Shown: piece after piece, positions 34,183-43,738 of the stretch
Layout of the letters: every line of letters begins with the position of its first letter
How positions within the stretch are numbered: position 1 is the first letter of the stretch
Source of the DNA: Porphyrobacter sp.
GTDB lineage: Bacteria; Pseudomonadota; Alphaproteobacteria; Sphingomonadales; Sphingomonadaceae
Assembly: GCA_027531395.1 (NCBI GenBank)
Contig: JAPZRO010000002.1
Span: 1 to 64,000, forward strand
Length of the DNA stretch: 64,000 nt
Direction of reading: 5' to 3'
Notes under the pieces: model-generated
Told to the model about the DNA's origin: nothing
The model's database searches: none
Seen by the model: the letters and a program-made list of their open reading frames with translations, nothing else
Translations under genes and position numbers: made by a program

Positions 34183-34193
34183 GGGGAGCGCCC

Positions 34194-35084
34194 TTAGACG
34201 GGATTGCTCCATCTGGCGAAGATTGCGGTGGGCAGCAGCCTTCCCTTCTCGCCCTCTTCGCGCACCGCTAGGTCGCCGTGTTCGATCGTGCCGGGCAGCG
34301 CGCCGAGCGCCTCGGCCAGCAGGCCCGCGATCGCAAGGCTGCTCATGCGCACGGCATAGACGGTGAGGAACAGGAAGCGGCTGTCGTTGTCGAGCAGCTT
34401 CGCGCAATCGGCGATCAGGCCGGGCAGGTGTTCCTCCAGCCGCCACACCTCGCCATCGGGGCCGCGACCGAATTTGGGGGGATCGAGGATGATCCCGTCA
34501 TAGCGCCGCCCGCGCCGCACCTCGCGCGCGGTGAATTTCGCCGCGTCATCGGTGAGCCAGCGGATCGGACGCTCGGTCATGCCGGACAGCGCGGCATTCT
34601 CGCGCGCCTGCGCCACGGATTTCTTCGAGGCATCGACATGGGTGACCTTGCCATGCCGCGACAGGGCGAGCGTGCCGAGGCCGGTATAGCCGAACAGGTT
34701 CAGGCTCTCGGCCGCGTCCATCCCGTCCAGCTGCAAGCGCATCCAGTCCCACACCGGGGCCATGTCGGGGAAGAACTGAAGGTGGCGGAAGGGCGTCGGG
34801 CGCGCGGTGAAGCGCACCTCGTTCCATGCCAGCTCCCAGCCTTCATCGGGCAGACGCTCGGAGAAGTTCCAGCGTCCGCCGCCATCCTCGTCCGAGCCGG
34901 GGATGAACTCGCCCGCCGCGGGCCATTCGGACAGGCGCGGCTGCCACAGGGCCTGGGGCTCGGGACGGATGAAGGCATAGGGGCCGAAGGCCTCCCACTT
35001 GCGCCCCGCCCCGCTGTCGAGCAGGCGATAGGAGTCCCACCCGGCGCACTCCATCACCAGCGGCTGCTGGACGAGGGCAGCCAT
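34194..35084 (-). CDS. class I SAM-dependent methyltransferase (RlmI-like)
   Basis: A 296-residue methyltransferase. NLFGYTGLGTLALSRHG is the SAM-binding motif I region, VTHVDASKKSVAQARENA is motif II, and IILDPPKFGRG is the motif IV catalytic loop seen in RlmI and related rRNA cytosine-C5 methyltransferases. The PUA domain typical of RlmI seems to be missing, so the exact target is uncertain. Start at ATG 35084 overlaps the thrC stop (ATGA); a longer reading across thrC is not supported. Confidence 0.82.
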   Translation of the reverse strand: MAALVQQPLVMECAGWDSYRLLDSGAGRKWEAFGPYAFIRPEPQALWQPRLSEWPAAGEFIPGSDEDGGGRWNFSERLPDEGWELAWNEVRFTARPTPFRHLQFFPDMAPVWDWMRLQLDGMDAAESLNLFGYTGLGTLALSRHGKVTHVDASKKSVAQARENAALSGMTERPIRWLTDDAAKFTAREVRRGRRYDGIILDPPKFGRGPDGEVWRLEEHLPGLIADCAKLLDNDSRFLFLTVYAVRMSSLAIAGLLAEALGALPGTIEHGDLAVREEGEKGRLLPTAIFARWSNPV

Positions 35085-36499
35085 CAGCCGTGCGATCCGG
35101 CCGCGTTGTCCAGCACGTGATCGCGGGTCGCGGCATAGTCGCCCATCAGCTCGGTGAAGCTTTCCGCGCGGCCGAACAGATCGCCCACGCGCGCGGGCAG
35201 CGCCGGCCGCACGCCGATGGCGCGTTCGACCGCGTCGGGGAACTTGGCCGGATGCGCGGTGGCGAGCGTGACGAGCGGCACGCCCGCCGCCACAGTCCCC
35301 GCTTCCGCGACCGCCAGCGCACAATGCAGGCCGACGCCGGTGTGCGGGTCGATCACCTGCCCCGCCGCACGGTAGGCCCATTGCAGCGCACGCGCGGTTT
35401 CGACCTGATCGGCACGCGCGCTGGTGAACAGCGCGGCGGCGCCTTCGGCCTGCGCATTGGTGAGCGCCATCGCCTTGGAGGCCTCGAAGGCGCGCATCTG
35501 CTCGGCCATCGCCGCCCCGTCGCGCCCGCCGGCGTCGAACAGCAGCCGCTCGAAGTTGGAGGAGACCTGAATGTCCATCGAGGGCGTGATCGTCGGCGTG
35601 ACGCCGCCCGCCGAATAGTCGCCGCTGGTGAGCGCGCGGTGGAGGATGTCGTTGATGTTGGTGGCGACAATCAGCCGTTCGATCGGCAGGCCCATCTTCG
35701 CGGCGACGTATCCGGCGAAGACATCGCCGAAATTGCCGGTCGGCACGGAGTAGGCCACCGTGCGGTCCGGCGCGCCCAGTTGCAGCGCGCTGGCGAAGTA
35801 ATAGACCACCTGCGCCATCAGCCGCGCCCAGTTGATCGAATTGACCGCGCCGAGGTTGAGGCGGCCCGTCACATCGCCGTCGGTGAACATGCGCTTCACA
35901 TGCGCCTGCGCGTCGTCGAAGCTGCCTTCGATCGCGAGGTTGTGGACGTTGGGCGCGCGCACCGTGGTCATCTGGCGGCGCTGGACGTCGCTCACGCGGC
36001 CGCGCGGGTGGAGCATGAAGATCTCGACCCGCTCGAGCCCGGCGACCGCCTGGATCGCGGCCGAGCCGGTGTCACCGCTGGTCGCGCCGACGATGGTGAG
36101 CCGCTCGCCGCGACGTTCGAGGAAGGTCTCGAACAGCCGTCCGAGCAGTTGCAGCGCGACGTCCTTGAAGGCCAGCGTCGGCCCGTGGAACAGTTCGAGC
36201 AGCCAGTGCTGCTGATCGAGCTGCACCAGCGGCGTCACCGCGGCATGGCCGAAATCGCCATAGACCGCATGGCAGATCGCCGAGAGTTCGTCTTCGGTCA
36301 GGCTCCCAGCCACGAACGGCGCCATGACGCGCGCGGCGAGATCGGGATAGGCCAGCCCGCGCATTGCCCGGATTTCATCCGTGGTGAAGCGCGGCCATTG
36401 GGCGGGCACATAGAGCCCCCCGTCGCTGGCGAGGCCTGCGAGCGTCACCCCTTCGAAATCGAGCGCCGGTGCGCTGCCGCGTGTCGAAACGTATTGCAT
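35084..36499 (-). CDS. thrC: threonine synthase
   Basis: A 471-residue PLP enzyme that converts O-phosphohomoserine to threonine. It is the long class II form: MQYVSTRGSAPALDFEGVTLAGLASDGGLYVP-type N-terminus, the PLP lysine in GPTLAFKDVALQLLG, and the phosphate-binding GATSGDTGSAAI. It lies 13 bases after surf1 in the oxidase operon, an arrangement common in alphaproteobacteria. Confidence 0.95.
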   Translation of the reverse strand: MQYVSTRGSAPALDFEGVTLAGLASDGGLYVPAQWPRFTTDEIRAMRGLAYPDLAARVMAPFVAGSLTEDELSAICHAVYGDFGHAAVTPLVQLDQQHWLLELFHGPTLAFKDVALQLLGRLFETFLERRGERLTIVGATSGDTGSAAIQAVAGLERVEIFMLHPRGRVSDVQRRQMTTVRAPNVHNLAIEGSFDDAQAHVKRMFTDGDVTGRLNLGAVNSINWARLMAQVVYYFASALQLGAPDRTVAYSVPTGNFGDVFAGYVAAKMGLPIERLIVATNINDILHRALTSGDYSAGGVTPTITPSMDIQVSSNFERLLFDAGGRDGAAMAEQMRAFEASKAMALTNAQAEGAAALFTSARADQVETARALQWAYRAAGQVIDPHTGVGLHCALAVAEAGTVAAGVPLVTLATAHPAKFPDAVERAIGVRPALPARVGDLFGRAESFTELMGDYAATRDHVLDNAAGSHG

Positions 36500-36512
36500 A
36501 TGCGAACAGCGC

Positions 36513-37073
36513 CTAGCCTCGGCGGCGGCGCAATGCCAGCACGTAGATGACCAGCGCGGTCAGGGCGAAGAAGAACCACTGCCCGGCATAGGCCAGGTGG
36601 TTGTTGGGCAGATCGCCCGGATCGGGCCGCGCCATCGGCTGGAGACCGGCGACCGGCGGATCGGCCACAAGCCGCGGCCCTGGCGCGATCACACCGGTGA
36701 TGGTGCCACCCGCAAAGTCGGGCCTGGCGATGTCGCGGGTGTAGCCGAGGTCGACATCGACGCTCGCATCCGGGCTGACCGCGCAGCGCGCCCGCTGGAC
36801 CCAGCCCTTCTGACCCTTGGCCGAGGTGCCCGATACAGGCTCGATGGCGGTGACGCGGGTGCAGGCAACCTCGCTACGGCGGAACAGCACGGTCTCGCCC
36901 TCGCCCGCGAGCGGAAAGGCAACCGGCGCGCTGGTGCCCGCCGCCGCCTCGTAGCGCGCGATTAGCGCCTCCTTCTCGGCGCGGCGGCCCAGCTGCCAGA
37001 CGCCGAGCGCGATCATGGTTGCCACCGCCGCCAGCACGAAGATCGTCGGGATGATCGGCACGCGGCGCGTCAC
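36513..37073 (-). CDS. SURF1-family cytochrome oxidase assembly protein
   Basis: A 186-residue inner-membrane protein that helps place heme a in cytochrome oxidase subunit I. One helix lies near the N-terminus (PTIFVLAAVATMIALGVWQ, followed by the family motif GVWQLGRRAEK) and one near the C-terminus (QWFFFALTALVIYVLAL). NNHLAYAGQWF matches the SURF1 C-terminal signature. It is shorter than typical bacterial SURF1. GTG 37073 overlaps the DUF983 stop (GTGA). Confidence 0.88.
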   Translation of the reverse strand: MTRRVPIIPTIFVLAAVATMIALGVWQLGRRAEKEALIARYEAAAGTSAPVAFPLAGEGETVLFRRSEVACTRVTAIEPVSGTSAKGQKGWVQRARCAVSPDASVDVDLGYTRDIARPDFAGGTITGVIAPGPRLVADPPVAGLQPMARPDPGDLPNNHLAYAGQWFFFALTALVIYVLALRRRRG

Positions 37074-37441
37074 GGCTGGCGCTCCTCGTATCCGCGATAG
37101 ACCCACATGGCCTTGTAGAGCCGTAAGGCGCCGATCACGCTCCCGACCGTCACCGGCCCCCAGAACAGCAGCGAGGCCCACAGCGGCGGCCTGAGCCATT
37201 CGTCCATCCCCAACGCGGCCATGATCAGCACCACCGCCAGCAGCATCGTCACCACGCCGACAAACCGCCCGCCGCGTTCAAGCTTGAGGAAATCGAGCCC
37301 GCAAGCTGCACATTCATCGGCCAGCTGCGCGCCGCCATCAAACAGCGTCTTTGCCCCGCAGCGGGGGCACAAACCGGAAAGGGCAGCCGGAACGAATCCC
37401 GGCTGCCCCTTATTTTCCGTCGGACTCTCGTCCGTCGTCAT
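37070..37441 (-). CDS. DUF983 family protein
   Basis: A 123-residue protein with an N-terminal zinc-ribbon-like pair of CxxC motifs (LCPRCGAK and ECAACGLD) and two membrane helices near residues 60-80 and 88-108. DUF983 genes in alphaproteobacteria lie between ctaE and surf1, as here, and are presumed to act in cytochrome oxidase biogenesis, possibly metal or heme handling. It overlaps both neighbours by 4 bases. Confidence 0.85.
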   Translation of the reverse strand: MTTDESPTENKGQPGFVPAALSGLCPRCGAKTLFDGGAQLADECAACGLDFLKLERGGRFVGVVTMLLAVVLIMAALGMDEWLRPPLWASLLFWGPVTVGSVIGALRLYKAMWVYRGYEERQP

Positions 37442-38310
37442 CAGTGGTATTCGGCGCCCCAGCCGCCCCAGACGTAGACGGCGACGAAGAGGAACAGCCA
37501 CACCACGTCGACGAAGTGCCAGTACCACGCCGCCGCTTCGAAGCCGAAGTGCTGGCGCGGGGTGAAGTGGCCGATATAGGCGCGGTAGAGGCAGACCGAG
37601 AGGAAGATCGTCCCGATCAGTACGTGAAAGCCGTGGAAGCCGGTCGCCATGTAGAAGGCGCTGGAATAGGTGTTGCCGCCGAAGCCGAACGGCGCGACCG
37701 AGTATTCGTAGGCCTGGATCGCGCTGAACAGCACGCCGAGCGCGACGGTCGCCCACAGGCCCTGCTTGAGGCCGGTGCGATCACCATGGATCAGCGCGTG
37801 GTGCGCCCAGGTCACGGTGGTGCCCGAGCACAGCAGGATCAGCGTGTTGAGCAGCGGCAGCGCGAACGGGTCGAGCACTTCCATGCCTTCGGGAATGAAG
37901 GCCGCAATCGCGCCATCGGTGCCGAACAGGCTGGTGGTCGCGCCGGTCTCGTGATCGAATTGCAGCGCGGTCGGGAACAGCGCGAAATCGAAGAAGCTCC
38001 AGAACCAGCCGACGAAGAACATCACTTCAGACGCGATGAACAGGATCATGCCGTAGCGCATGTGGAGCTGCACCACCGGAGTGTGATCGCCGCGCTGGGC
38101 CTCGATCACGATGTTGCGGAACCACATGAAGAAGGTCGCCAGCAGACCGGCCAGACCCGCCCACATCACGAAGGACGCAGCATTGCCGAACAGGTCGGGG
38201 TGCCAGCTCAGCACCATGCCGCTGGTGAAGGTGAGCGCCGAGATCGAGCCGACCAGCGGCCAGATATCGGGTTCGAGAATGTGATAATCGTGGTTTGCGG
38301 TGCCAGCCAT
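37441..38310 (-). CDS. ctaE: cytochrome c oxidase subunit III
   Basis: A 289-residue inner-membrane subunit with seven helices. HDYHILEPDIWPLVGS, FIASEVMFFVGWFWSFF (with the conserved glutamate) and FHGFHVLIGTIFL are diagnostic of aa3-type subunit III. It ends HFVDVVWLFLFVAVYVWGG. It supports proton uptake stability of the CtaC/D/E core. Located between ctaG and DUF983. Confidence 0.96.
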   Translation of the reverse strand: MAGTANHDYHILEPDIWPLVGSISALTFTSGMVLSWHPDLFGNAASFVMWAGLAGLLATFFMWFRNIVIEAQRGDHTPVVQLHMRYGMILFIASEVMFFVGWFWSFFDFALFPTALQFDHETGATTSLFGTDGAIAAFIPEGMEVLDPFALPLLNTLILLCSGTTVTWAHHALIHGDRTGLKQGLWATVALGVLFSAIQAYEYSVAPFGFGGNTYSSAFYMATGFHGFHVLIGTIFLSVCLYRAYIGHFTPRQHFGFEAAAWYWHFVDVVWLFLFVAVYVWGGWGAEYH

Positions 38311-38343
38311 GTGGTTGTTCCCGTCCCTGGGTTGCTTAGGTCG

Positions 38344-38949
38344 TCAGTTGGTGCCCGCCGGTGCAGCCGTTGCCGGCGCCGACGTGCGGTGGAAAGTGTA
38401 ACTCAAGGTGATCTGTTCGACACCCTTCATGTTGGGATCATCCAGCATGGCGGGATCGACGTAGTAGAGCACTGGCATGGTGACTTCCTGACCCGGTTGC
38501 AGGGTCTGCTCGGTGAAGCAGAAGCACTGGATCTTGTTGAAGTACTTGCCGGCCTGCTCGGGCTCGACATTGAAGGTCGCCATGCCGGTAATCGGCTTGG
38601 AGCCTTCGTTGCGCGCGACATAGGTGGCGATGTCGCGCTCGCCGATGGTGATGGTGTCGGTCACCTGCGAGGGGTGGAAGGTCCACGGCACATCGCTGGC
38701 GGTCGAAGCATCGAAGCGGATCGAGATTTTCTGCCCCGTGGCGTTGGCAGCAGCCGTGGCCGCCTGCGCTTCGGTGGCGATCATCGTCGTCCCGCCGAAG
38801 CCGGTGACCTGGCAGAAGAGCTGGTAGAGCGGCACCGCGGCATAGCCGAGGCCGAGCATCGCCAGCGCGCCCGCAAACGCCATCAGCCCGACGCGCAGAT
38901 TGCGGCGCGCGGTCTCGGCATCATGGGTCACGGGCGGAAGCGTCGCCAT
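38344..38949 (-). CDS. ctaG: cytochrome c oxidase assembly protein CtaG (Cox11 family)
   Basis: A 201-residue copper chaperone for the CuB site. It has one N-terminal membrane helix near residues 22-42 and a periplasmic immunoglobulin-like domain. The copper-binding CFCF motif lies in KIQCFCFTEQTLQPGQE. Its stop is 33 bases before ctaE, and its start abuts the small CoxF-like gene. Confidence 0.94.
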   Translation of the reverse strand: MATLPPVTHDAETARRNLRVGLMAFAGALAMLGLGYAAVPLYQLFCQVTGFGGTTMIATEAQAATAAANATGQKISIRFDASTASDVPWTFHPSQVTDTITIGERDIATYVARNEGSKPITGMATFNVEPEQAGKYFNKIQCFCFTEQTLQPGQEVTMPVLYYVDPAMLDDPNMKGVEQITLSYTFHRTSAPATAAPAGTN

Positions 38950-39080
38950 CAGCTGCCCTCGCCGATACGCACGATGGTGATGGCGTAGAACAGCAACACG
39001 AAGAACAGGAGCGTGCCGGCCACGACGTAGTTGCGGCTCTTGCGGCGGCGCTTGAACTCGGCTTCTTCTTCCGGGGTCAT
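38949..39080 (-). CDS. small membrane protein, CoxF-like
   Basis: A 43-residue protein with a charged N-terminus ([17 protein letters not shown]) and a single helix ([20 protein letters not shown]). A peptide of this size and layout between ctaB and ctaG is a regular feature of alphaproteobacterial aa3 operons, often called CoxF. Its start overlaps the ctaB stop (ATGA). Function is presumed to be in oxidase assembly. Confidence 0.82.
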   Translation of the reverse strand: MTPEEEAEFKRRRKSRNYVVAGTLLFFVLLFYAITIVRIGEGS

Positions 39081-40006
39081 GCGATCCACCCCTGATAGGC
39101 CGCCACCCGGTCCACCACCAGCGCCGCGAACAGCGCGAAGAGGTAGGCGATCGAGAACTTGAACAGCTTCTTCTCGGGCAGCATCTTGTCGCCCTCCGGT
39201 GCCGTCGAACGCACGCCGACCGGCCAAGCCAGCAGCAGGAACAGCGCCGAGAGCGTCACCGCGGTCATGCCGTAGATCCAGCCCGTCCCGCCGATATACC
39301 ACGGCGCAATCGCGAATGGCGCGAGCAGCACAGTGTACCACCAGATCTGGCGGCGGGTCGACTTCTCGCCCGCGACCACCGGCATCATCGGGATCCCGAC
39401 CTTGGCGTAGTCAGCCTCGACGAACAGCGCCAGCGCCCAGAAGTGCGGCGGGGTCCACATGAAGATGATCGCGAACAGCAGGATCGGCATCGCGGTGAGC
39501 TCGCCGGTAACGGCCACCCAGCCGATCAGCGGCGGGAAGGCGCCGGCGCCGCCGCCGATGACGATGTTCTGCGGGGTGCGCGGCTTCAGCCACATGGTGT
39601 AGATCACGGCGTAGTAGATGATCGCCACCAGCAGCAGCGCGGCTGCCAGCCAGCCGATCGCCACGCCCATCAGCACCAGCGACACGCCCGAGAGGAAAAT
39701 CCCGAAATCGCGCGCATCCTCGCGCCGCATCCGGCCACCGGGAAGCGGCCGGCTCATGGTGCGCTTCATGCCGGCATCGAGATCGGCTTCCCACCACTGG
39801 TTGAGCACCGCCGAGCCGCCCGCACCCATCGCGATCGCGAGGATCGCGGTGAAGCCCAGCACCGGATGGATGCTGCCGGGCGCGGCCAGCACGCCGCAAA
39901 TCGCGGTGAAGATCACCAGCGTCATCACGCGCGGCTTGGTCAGCGTGAAGAAATCACGCCATTCCGTCGGCATCGTGGCGGCAGTCTGGGGTGCGGTGCT
40001 GGCCAT
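39077..40006 (-). CDS. ctaB: protoheme IX farnesyltransferase (heme O synthase)
   Basis: A 309-residue UbiA-superfamily enzyme that farnesylates heme B to heme O on the way to heme [18 protein letters not shown] opens the first helix; [21 protein letters not shown] is the Asp-rich motif; [11 protein letters not shown] is the second conserved loop. About nine helices. I chose ATG 40006; ATG 40042 is an in-frame alternative. Confidence 0.94.
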   Translation of the reverse strand: MASTAPQTAATMPTEWRDFFTLTKPRVMTLVIFTAICGVLAAPGSIHPVLGFTAILAIAMGAGGSAVLNQWWEADLDAGMKRTMSRPLPGGRMRREDARDFGIFLSGVSLVLMGVAIGWLAAALLLVAIIYYAVIYTMWLKPRTPQNIVIGGGAGAFPPLIGWVAVTGELTAMPILLFAIIFMWTPPHFWALALFVEADYAKVGIPMMPVVAGEKSTRRQIWWYTVLLAPFAIAPWYIGGTGWIYGMTAVTLSALFLLLAWPVGVRSTAPEGDKMLPEKKLFKFSIAYLFALFAALVVDRVAAYQGWIA

Positions 40007-40087
40007 TGTCTCGTCTGCTCTATCGGCAAGGAGCGCGACCATCAGCCGCGCCCCTCACCTTGTTCCATGCTCCGGTGAAGGAGCCGA

Positions 40088-41800
40088 TCAGGCCGTCGCC
40101 GGACGGTGATCGTGGTAGTCGTGCGCGTCGGTGATCACCGGCAGCGTTTCGAACTGGTGGTAGGGCGGCGGGCTCGGCAGGGTCCACTCGAGCGTCGTCG
40201 CACCTTCGCCCCACGGGTTGGCTTCGGCCTTCTTGCCGGCCAGCAGCGCGTAGAGCACGTTCACGAAGAAGAACACCATCGAGCCGGCCATGATGTAGTA
40301 CCCGTAGGTGCTGATCTCGTGCCAGAAGGTGTAGGCTTCCGGATAATCGGGGTAGCGACGCGGCATGCCCTGCATCCCGAGGAAGTGCTGCGGGAAGAAG
40401 ATCACGTTCACGCCGACGAAGAAGGTCCAGAAGTGGATGTGCGACAGGAGCTCGGAGTGCATCCGGCCGCTCATCTTCGGGAACCAGTAGTAGAAGCCCG
40501 CGAACATCGAGAACACGGCGCCCATCGACAGCACGTAGTGGAAGTGAGCCACCACGTAGTAGGTGTCGTGCAGGTTGTCGTCGATCCCGCCATTGGCGAG
40601 CACCACGCCGGTCACGCCGCCCACGGTGAACAGGAAGATGAAGCCCATCGACCACACCATCGGCGACTTGAAGCTGAGGCTGCCGCCCCACATCGTCGCG
40701 ATCCAGCTAAAGATCTTCACGCCGGTCGGCACCGCGATCACCATGGTCGCCGCGGTGAAGTACATCTTCGTGTTCACGTCGAGGCCCACGGTGTACATGT
40801 GGTGCGCCCAGACGATGAAGCCGACTACGCCGATGGCGACCATCGCGTAGGCCATGCCGAGATAGCCGAACACCGGCTTCTTCGAGAAGGTGGCGATGAT
40901 CTGCGAGATCATGCCGAAGCCCGGCAGGATCATGATGTAGACTTCGGGGTGGCCGAAGAACCAGAACAGGTGCTGGTAGAGCACCGGATCACCGCCGCCG
41001 GCCGGATCGAAGAAGGTCGTGCCGAAGTTGCGGTCGGTCAGCAGCATGGTGATGGCAGCAGCCAGCACCGGCAGCGCCAGCAGCAGCAGGAAGGCGGTAA
41101 CCAGCACCGACCACACGAACAGCGGCATCTTGTGCAGGGTCATGCCCGGCGCGCGCATGTTGAAGATGGTGGTGATGAAGTTGGTCGCGCCCAGGATCGA
41201 GCCGGCACCCGACAGGTGCAGCGAGAAGATCGCGAAGTCGACCGCCGGGCCGACCGAGCCGCTCGTCGAGAGCGGCGCATAGACCGTCCAGCCGGTGCCC
41301 GCACCGGGGCCCGAGCCGCCGGGGACGAACAGCGAGAATAGCAGCGAGAAGAAGCCCGCCACGGTCAGCCAGAACGACACGTTGTTCATGCGCGGGAAGG
41401 CCATGTCCGGCGCGCCGATCATCAGCGGCACGAACCAGTTGCCGAAGCCGCCGATCATCGCCGGCATGACCATGAAGAACACCATGATGAGGCCGTGGGC
41501 GGTGATGAACACGTTCCACATGTGCAGCGCGGTGTTGAGATCATTGCCGCCGCCCATGAACTGGGCCCACCACTGGAGGTACTGGATGCCCGGTTCGGCC
41601 AGCTCGATGCGCATGATGCCCGAGATGGCACCCCCGACGATCCCCGCGATGATCGCGAAGATCAGGTACATCGAGCCGATGTCCTTGTGGTTGGTCGACA
41701 TGAACCAGCGGGCGAAGAAGCCCGGCTTGTGGTCCGCGTGATCATGCGCGTCGTGGCCGTGCCCGTGGTGAGCGTCGAAGCCTTCTGCGGTGGTTGCCAT
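40088..41800 (-). CDS. ctaD: cytochrome c oxidase subunit I (aa3, type A)
   Basis: A 570-residue catalytic subunit with twelve helices that reduces O2 at the heme a3-CuB site. [17 protein letters not shown] contains the CuB histidine crosslinked to tyrosine, which marks the A-type enzyme. [18 protein letters not shown] supplies D-channel and heme residues, and [11 protein letters not shown] holds the K-channel lysine. A His-rich N-terminal segment ([15 protein letters not shown]) precedes the first helix and could bind metal. Confidence 0.97.
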   Translation of the reverse strand: MATTAEGFDAHHGHGHDAHDHADHKPGFFARWFMSTNHKDIGSMYLIFAIIAGIVGGAISGIMRIELAEPGIQYLQWWAQFMGGGNDLNTALHMWNVFITAHGLIMVFFMVMPAMIGGFGNWFVPLMIGAPDMAFPRMNNVSFWLTVAGFFSLLFSLFVPGGSGPGAGTGWTVYAPLSTSGSVGPAVDFAIFSLHLSGAGSILGATNFITTIFNMRAPGMTLHKMPLFVWSVLVTAFLLLLALPVLAAAITMLLTDRNFGTTFFDPAGGGDPVLYQHLFWFFGHPEVYIMILPGFGMISQIIATFSKKPVFGYLGMAYAMVAIGVVGFIVWAHHMYTVGLDVNTKMYFTAATMVIAVPTGVKIFSWIATMWGGSLSFKSPMVWSMGFIFLFTVGGVTGVVLANGGIDDNLHDTYYVVAHFHYVLSMGAVFSMFAGFYYWFPKMSGRMHSELLSHIHFWTFFVGVNVIFFPQHFLGMQGMPRRYPDYPEAYTFWHEISTYGYYIMAGSMVFFFVNVLYALLAGKKAEANPWGEGATTLEWTLPSPPPYHQFETLPVITDAHDYHDHRPATA

Positions 41801-41837
41801 GGTCAGCTACTCTCTCGCGTTGAATCTGTATCGTGTC

Positions 41838-42905
41838 TTAGCGGGCGGCGGCAGGCGCAGCGGCGGCCGCAGCAGCGGGAGCCGCGGCGGTTGCGGCAGC
41901 CGGAGCGGGCGCAGCGGCAGCAACCGCCTCTTCCTCGCCCGGCATCGAACCGCCCTGCGCCTTCACCCATGCGGCGAACTCGGCCGGCGGCAGCGCCTCG
42001 ACCACGATCGGCATGTAGGCGTGACGCGCGCCGCACAGTTCGGAGCACTGGCCGTAGTACACGCCCGGCTCCTTGATGGTCAGCATCTTCTCGTTGAGAC
42101 GGCCCGGCACCGCGTCCATCTTGAACCACAGCGAGGGCACCGCGAAGGCGTGGATCACGTCGGTCGCGGTGGTCTGGATGCGCAGCGGCACGCCGGTGGG
42201 AACGACCATGCGGTTGTCCACCGCCAGCTGCGCGGGCTCACCACGCTTCAGCGCTTCGGCATCGTCAAGCATGTTCGAGATCACTTCGATCTCGCCGTGA
42301 TCAGGATAGGTGTAGCCCCAGTACCACTGGTAGCCGGTCGCCTTGATGGTGACGGCATCGGCCGGCGGGGTTTCGTACTGGCGCGCCAGCAGCGTGATCG
42401 AGGGCACCGCGATCACCACCAGGATGATCACCGGAACGATCGTCCACACCACTTCGATCATGGTGTTGTGCGTCGTCTTGGAGGCAACCGGATTGGCCTT
42501 GCGGTTGAAGCGGATGATCACCCACAGCAGCAGGCCGAGCACGAACAGGCTGATCACGGTGATCACCGGCAACAGGATGTAGTTGTGCATCCCGAGCGCA
42601 TATTCGCCGTTGTCGGTGTACTGGTCCTGGAAGGTCAGGCTCTTGGCCATCGCACCCGGCTCGCCGGTGCGCGGATCGGTCGGCATGCCCTTGCCCTTGG
42701 TCGGAGCCATCGGGGTGTAGGTGCTGGCGGGCGCCTCGGTGGCGGCCGCAGCGTCAGCCGGAGCCGTGGCAGTATCGGCCGCAGGAGCAGCCGCTTCGAC
42801 AGCGACCGGAGCGGGAGCGGGCGCGGCTGCATCCTGTGCAGCAGCCGTCATCGGCGCAAACGCCGCGAGCCCGGCGGCGAACGCCGCAAGGAAAGCCAAT
42901 TTCAT
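41838..42905 (-). CDS. ctaC: cytochrome c oxidase subunit II with Ala/Pro-rich tails
   Basis: A 355-residue subunit II. A signal peptide (MKLAFLAAFAAGLAAFA) is followed by an Ala/Pro-rich linker, two membrane helices (about residues 108-128 and 150-170) and the periplasmic cupredoxin domain. CuA ligands are visible as Cys287, Glu289, Cys291, His295 and Met298 (CSELCGARHAYM). After the domain a tail of about 27 residues is almost only Ala and Pro. I chose ATG 42905; the reading continues open upstream without a signal-like start. Confidence 0.95.
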   Translation of the reverse strand: MKLAFLAAFAAGLAAFAPMTAAAQDAAAPAPAPVAVEAAAPAADTATAPADAAAATEAPASTYTPMAPTKGKGMPTDPRTGEPGAMAKSLTFQDQYTDNGEYALGMHNYILLPVITVISLFVLGLLLWVIIRFNRKANPVASKTTHNTMIEVVWTIVPVIILVVIAVPSITLLARQYETPPADAVTIKATGYQWYWGYTYPDHGEIEVISNMLDDAEALKRGEPAQLAVDNRMVVPTGVPLRIQTTATDVIHAFAVPSLWFKMDAVPGRLNEKMLTIKEPGVYYGQCSELCGARHAYMPIVVEALPPAEFAAWVKAQGGSMPGEEEAVAAAAPAPAAATAAAPAAAAAAAPAAAR

Positions 42906-43150
42906 ACGGGTGTGCCTTTGACCCATGTCTGTGCCCAAGTGGTTCGAATCTGATCCCATGCCGCCCGCCGCGCGCCCCCCTCGAGGCTTATGGCTGACAG
43001 CGTCTGGCCCACCCCGCAGGGTCGGCTTCACCCTCGCCCTTAGCGATGCTTGCCGAGGGCCTCAAGCGCTTCTAGGGAGAAATTTATGCAAGCCCCCATG
43101 TCGCCCGCGCAAGTCGGCGCTTTCCCCTATGGTTTCTATGGAGTTCGCTC

Positions 43151-43732
43151 GTGACCGAAGATGAAGTGCTGGGCGAATTCCGCGCCTCTGGTGCCCTGCT
43201 CGAAGGCCATTTCAAGCTCTCTTCAGGCCGCCACAGCGGTCATTATCTGCAATGTGCAAGGGTGCTGATGAACCCCGCGCGGGCCGCAAGGCTGGCCGAA
43301 GCGGTGGTCGCCGGCATCCCCGTGGACGTGCGCGCGGCGGTCGATGTGGTGGTCTCCCCGGCGATGGGCGGGATCATCATCGGCCACGAGGTCGGCCGTG
43401 CGCTGGGCAAGGACGCGCTGTTCCTCGAACGGCCCGACGGCGTGTTCCACCTGCGGCGCGGCTTCGCGCTTGCGCCCGGCGCGAAGGTGCTGATGGTCGA
43501 GGACGTGGTCACAACCGGCCTTTCCAGCCGCGAGGCGATCGCCGCCGTGGCGCGCGAAGGCGGCGAGGTGATCGCCGAATGCGCAATCATCGACCGTTCC
43601 TGCGGTTCGGTCGATCTGGGCGTGCCGTTCTACCCGCTGCTCGCCATTGATTTCCCGACCTATGACGAAAACGACATCCCTGCGGCGCTGGCCAGCGTAC
43701 CGGTAACCAAGCCCGGCAGCCGGAAGGAATAG
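43151..43732 (+). CDS. pyrE: orotate phosphoribosyltransferase
   Basis: A 193-residue enzyme that joins orotate and PRPP to form orotidine 5'-phosphate. The PRPP-binding loop is VLMVEDVVTTG near residues 113-123, and FKLSSGRHSGHYLQC near the N-terminus is typical of the family. GTG start at 43151. It heads a rightward gene run that continues with the serine hydrolase six bases later. Confidence 0.94.
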   Translation: MTEDEVLGEFRASGALLEGHFKLSSGRHSGHYLQCARVLMNPARAARLAEAVVAGIPVDVRAAVDVVVSPAMGGIIIGHEVGRALGKDALFLERPDGVFHLRRGFALAPGAKVLMVEDVVTTGLSSREAIAAVAREGGEVIAECAIIDRSCGSVDLGVPFYPLLAIDFPTYDENDIPAALASVPVTKPGSRKE

Positions 43733-43738
43733 TACCAC

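Noticed and set aside
35084..36550. Long rightward reading frame opposite thrC (and similar long antisense frames opposite lysK, the DinG-type helicase, bamB and ctaD)
   Set aside because: High-GC genes routinely open the antisense frame. These lack ribosome-binding sites and family motifs, while the sense genes are unambiguous.
42940..42955. GGTTCGAATC T-loop-like motif upstream of ctaC
   Set aside because: The flanks do not pair and no cloverleaf can be drawn, so it is not a tRNA.
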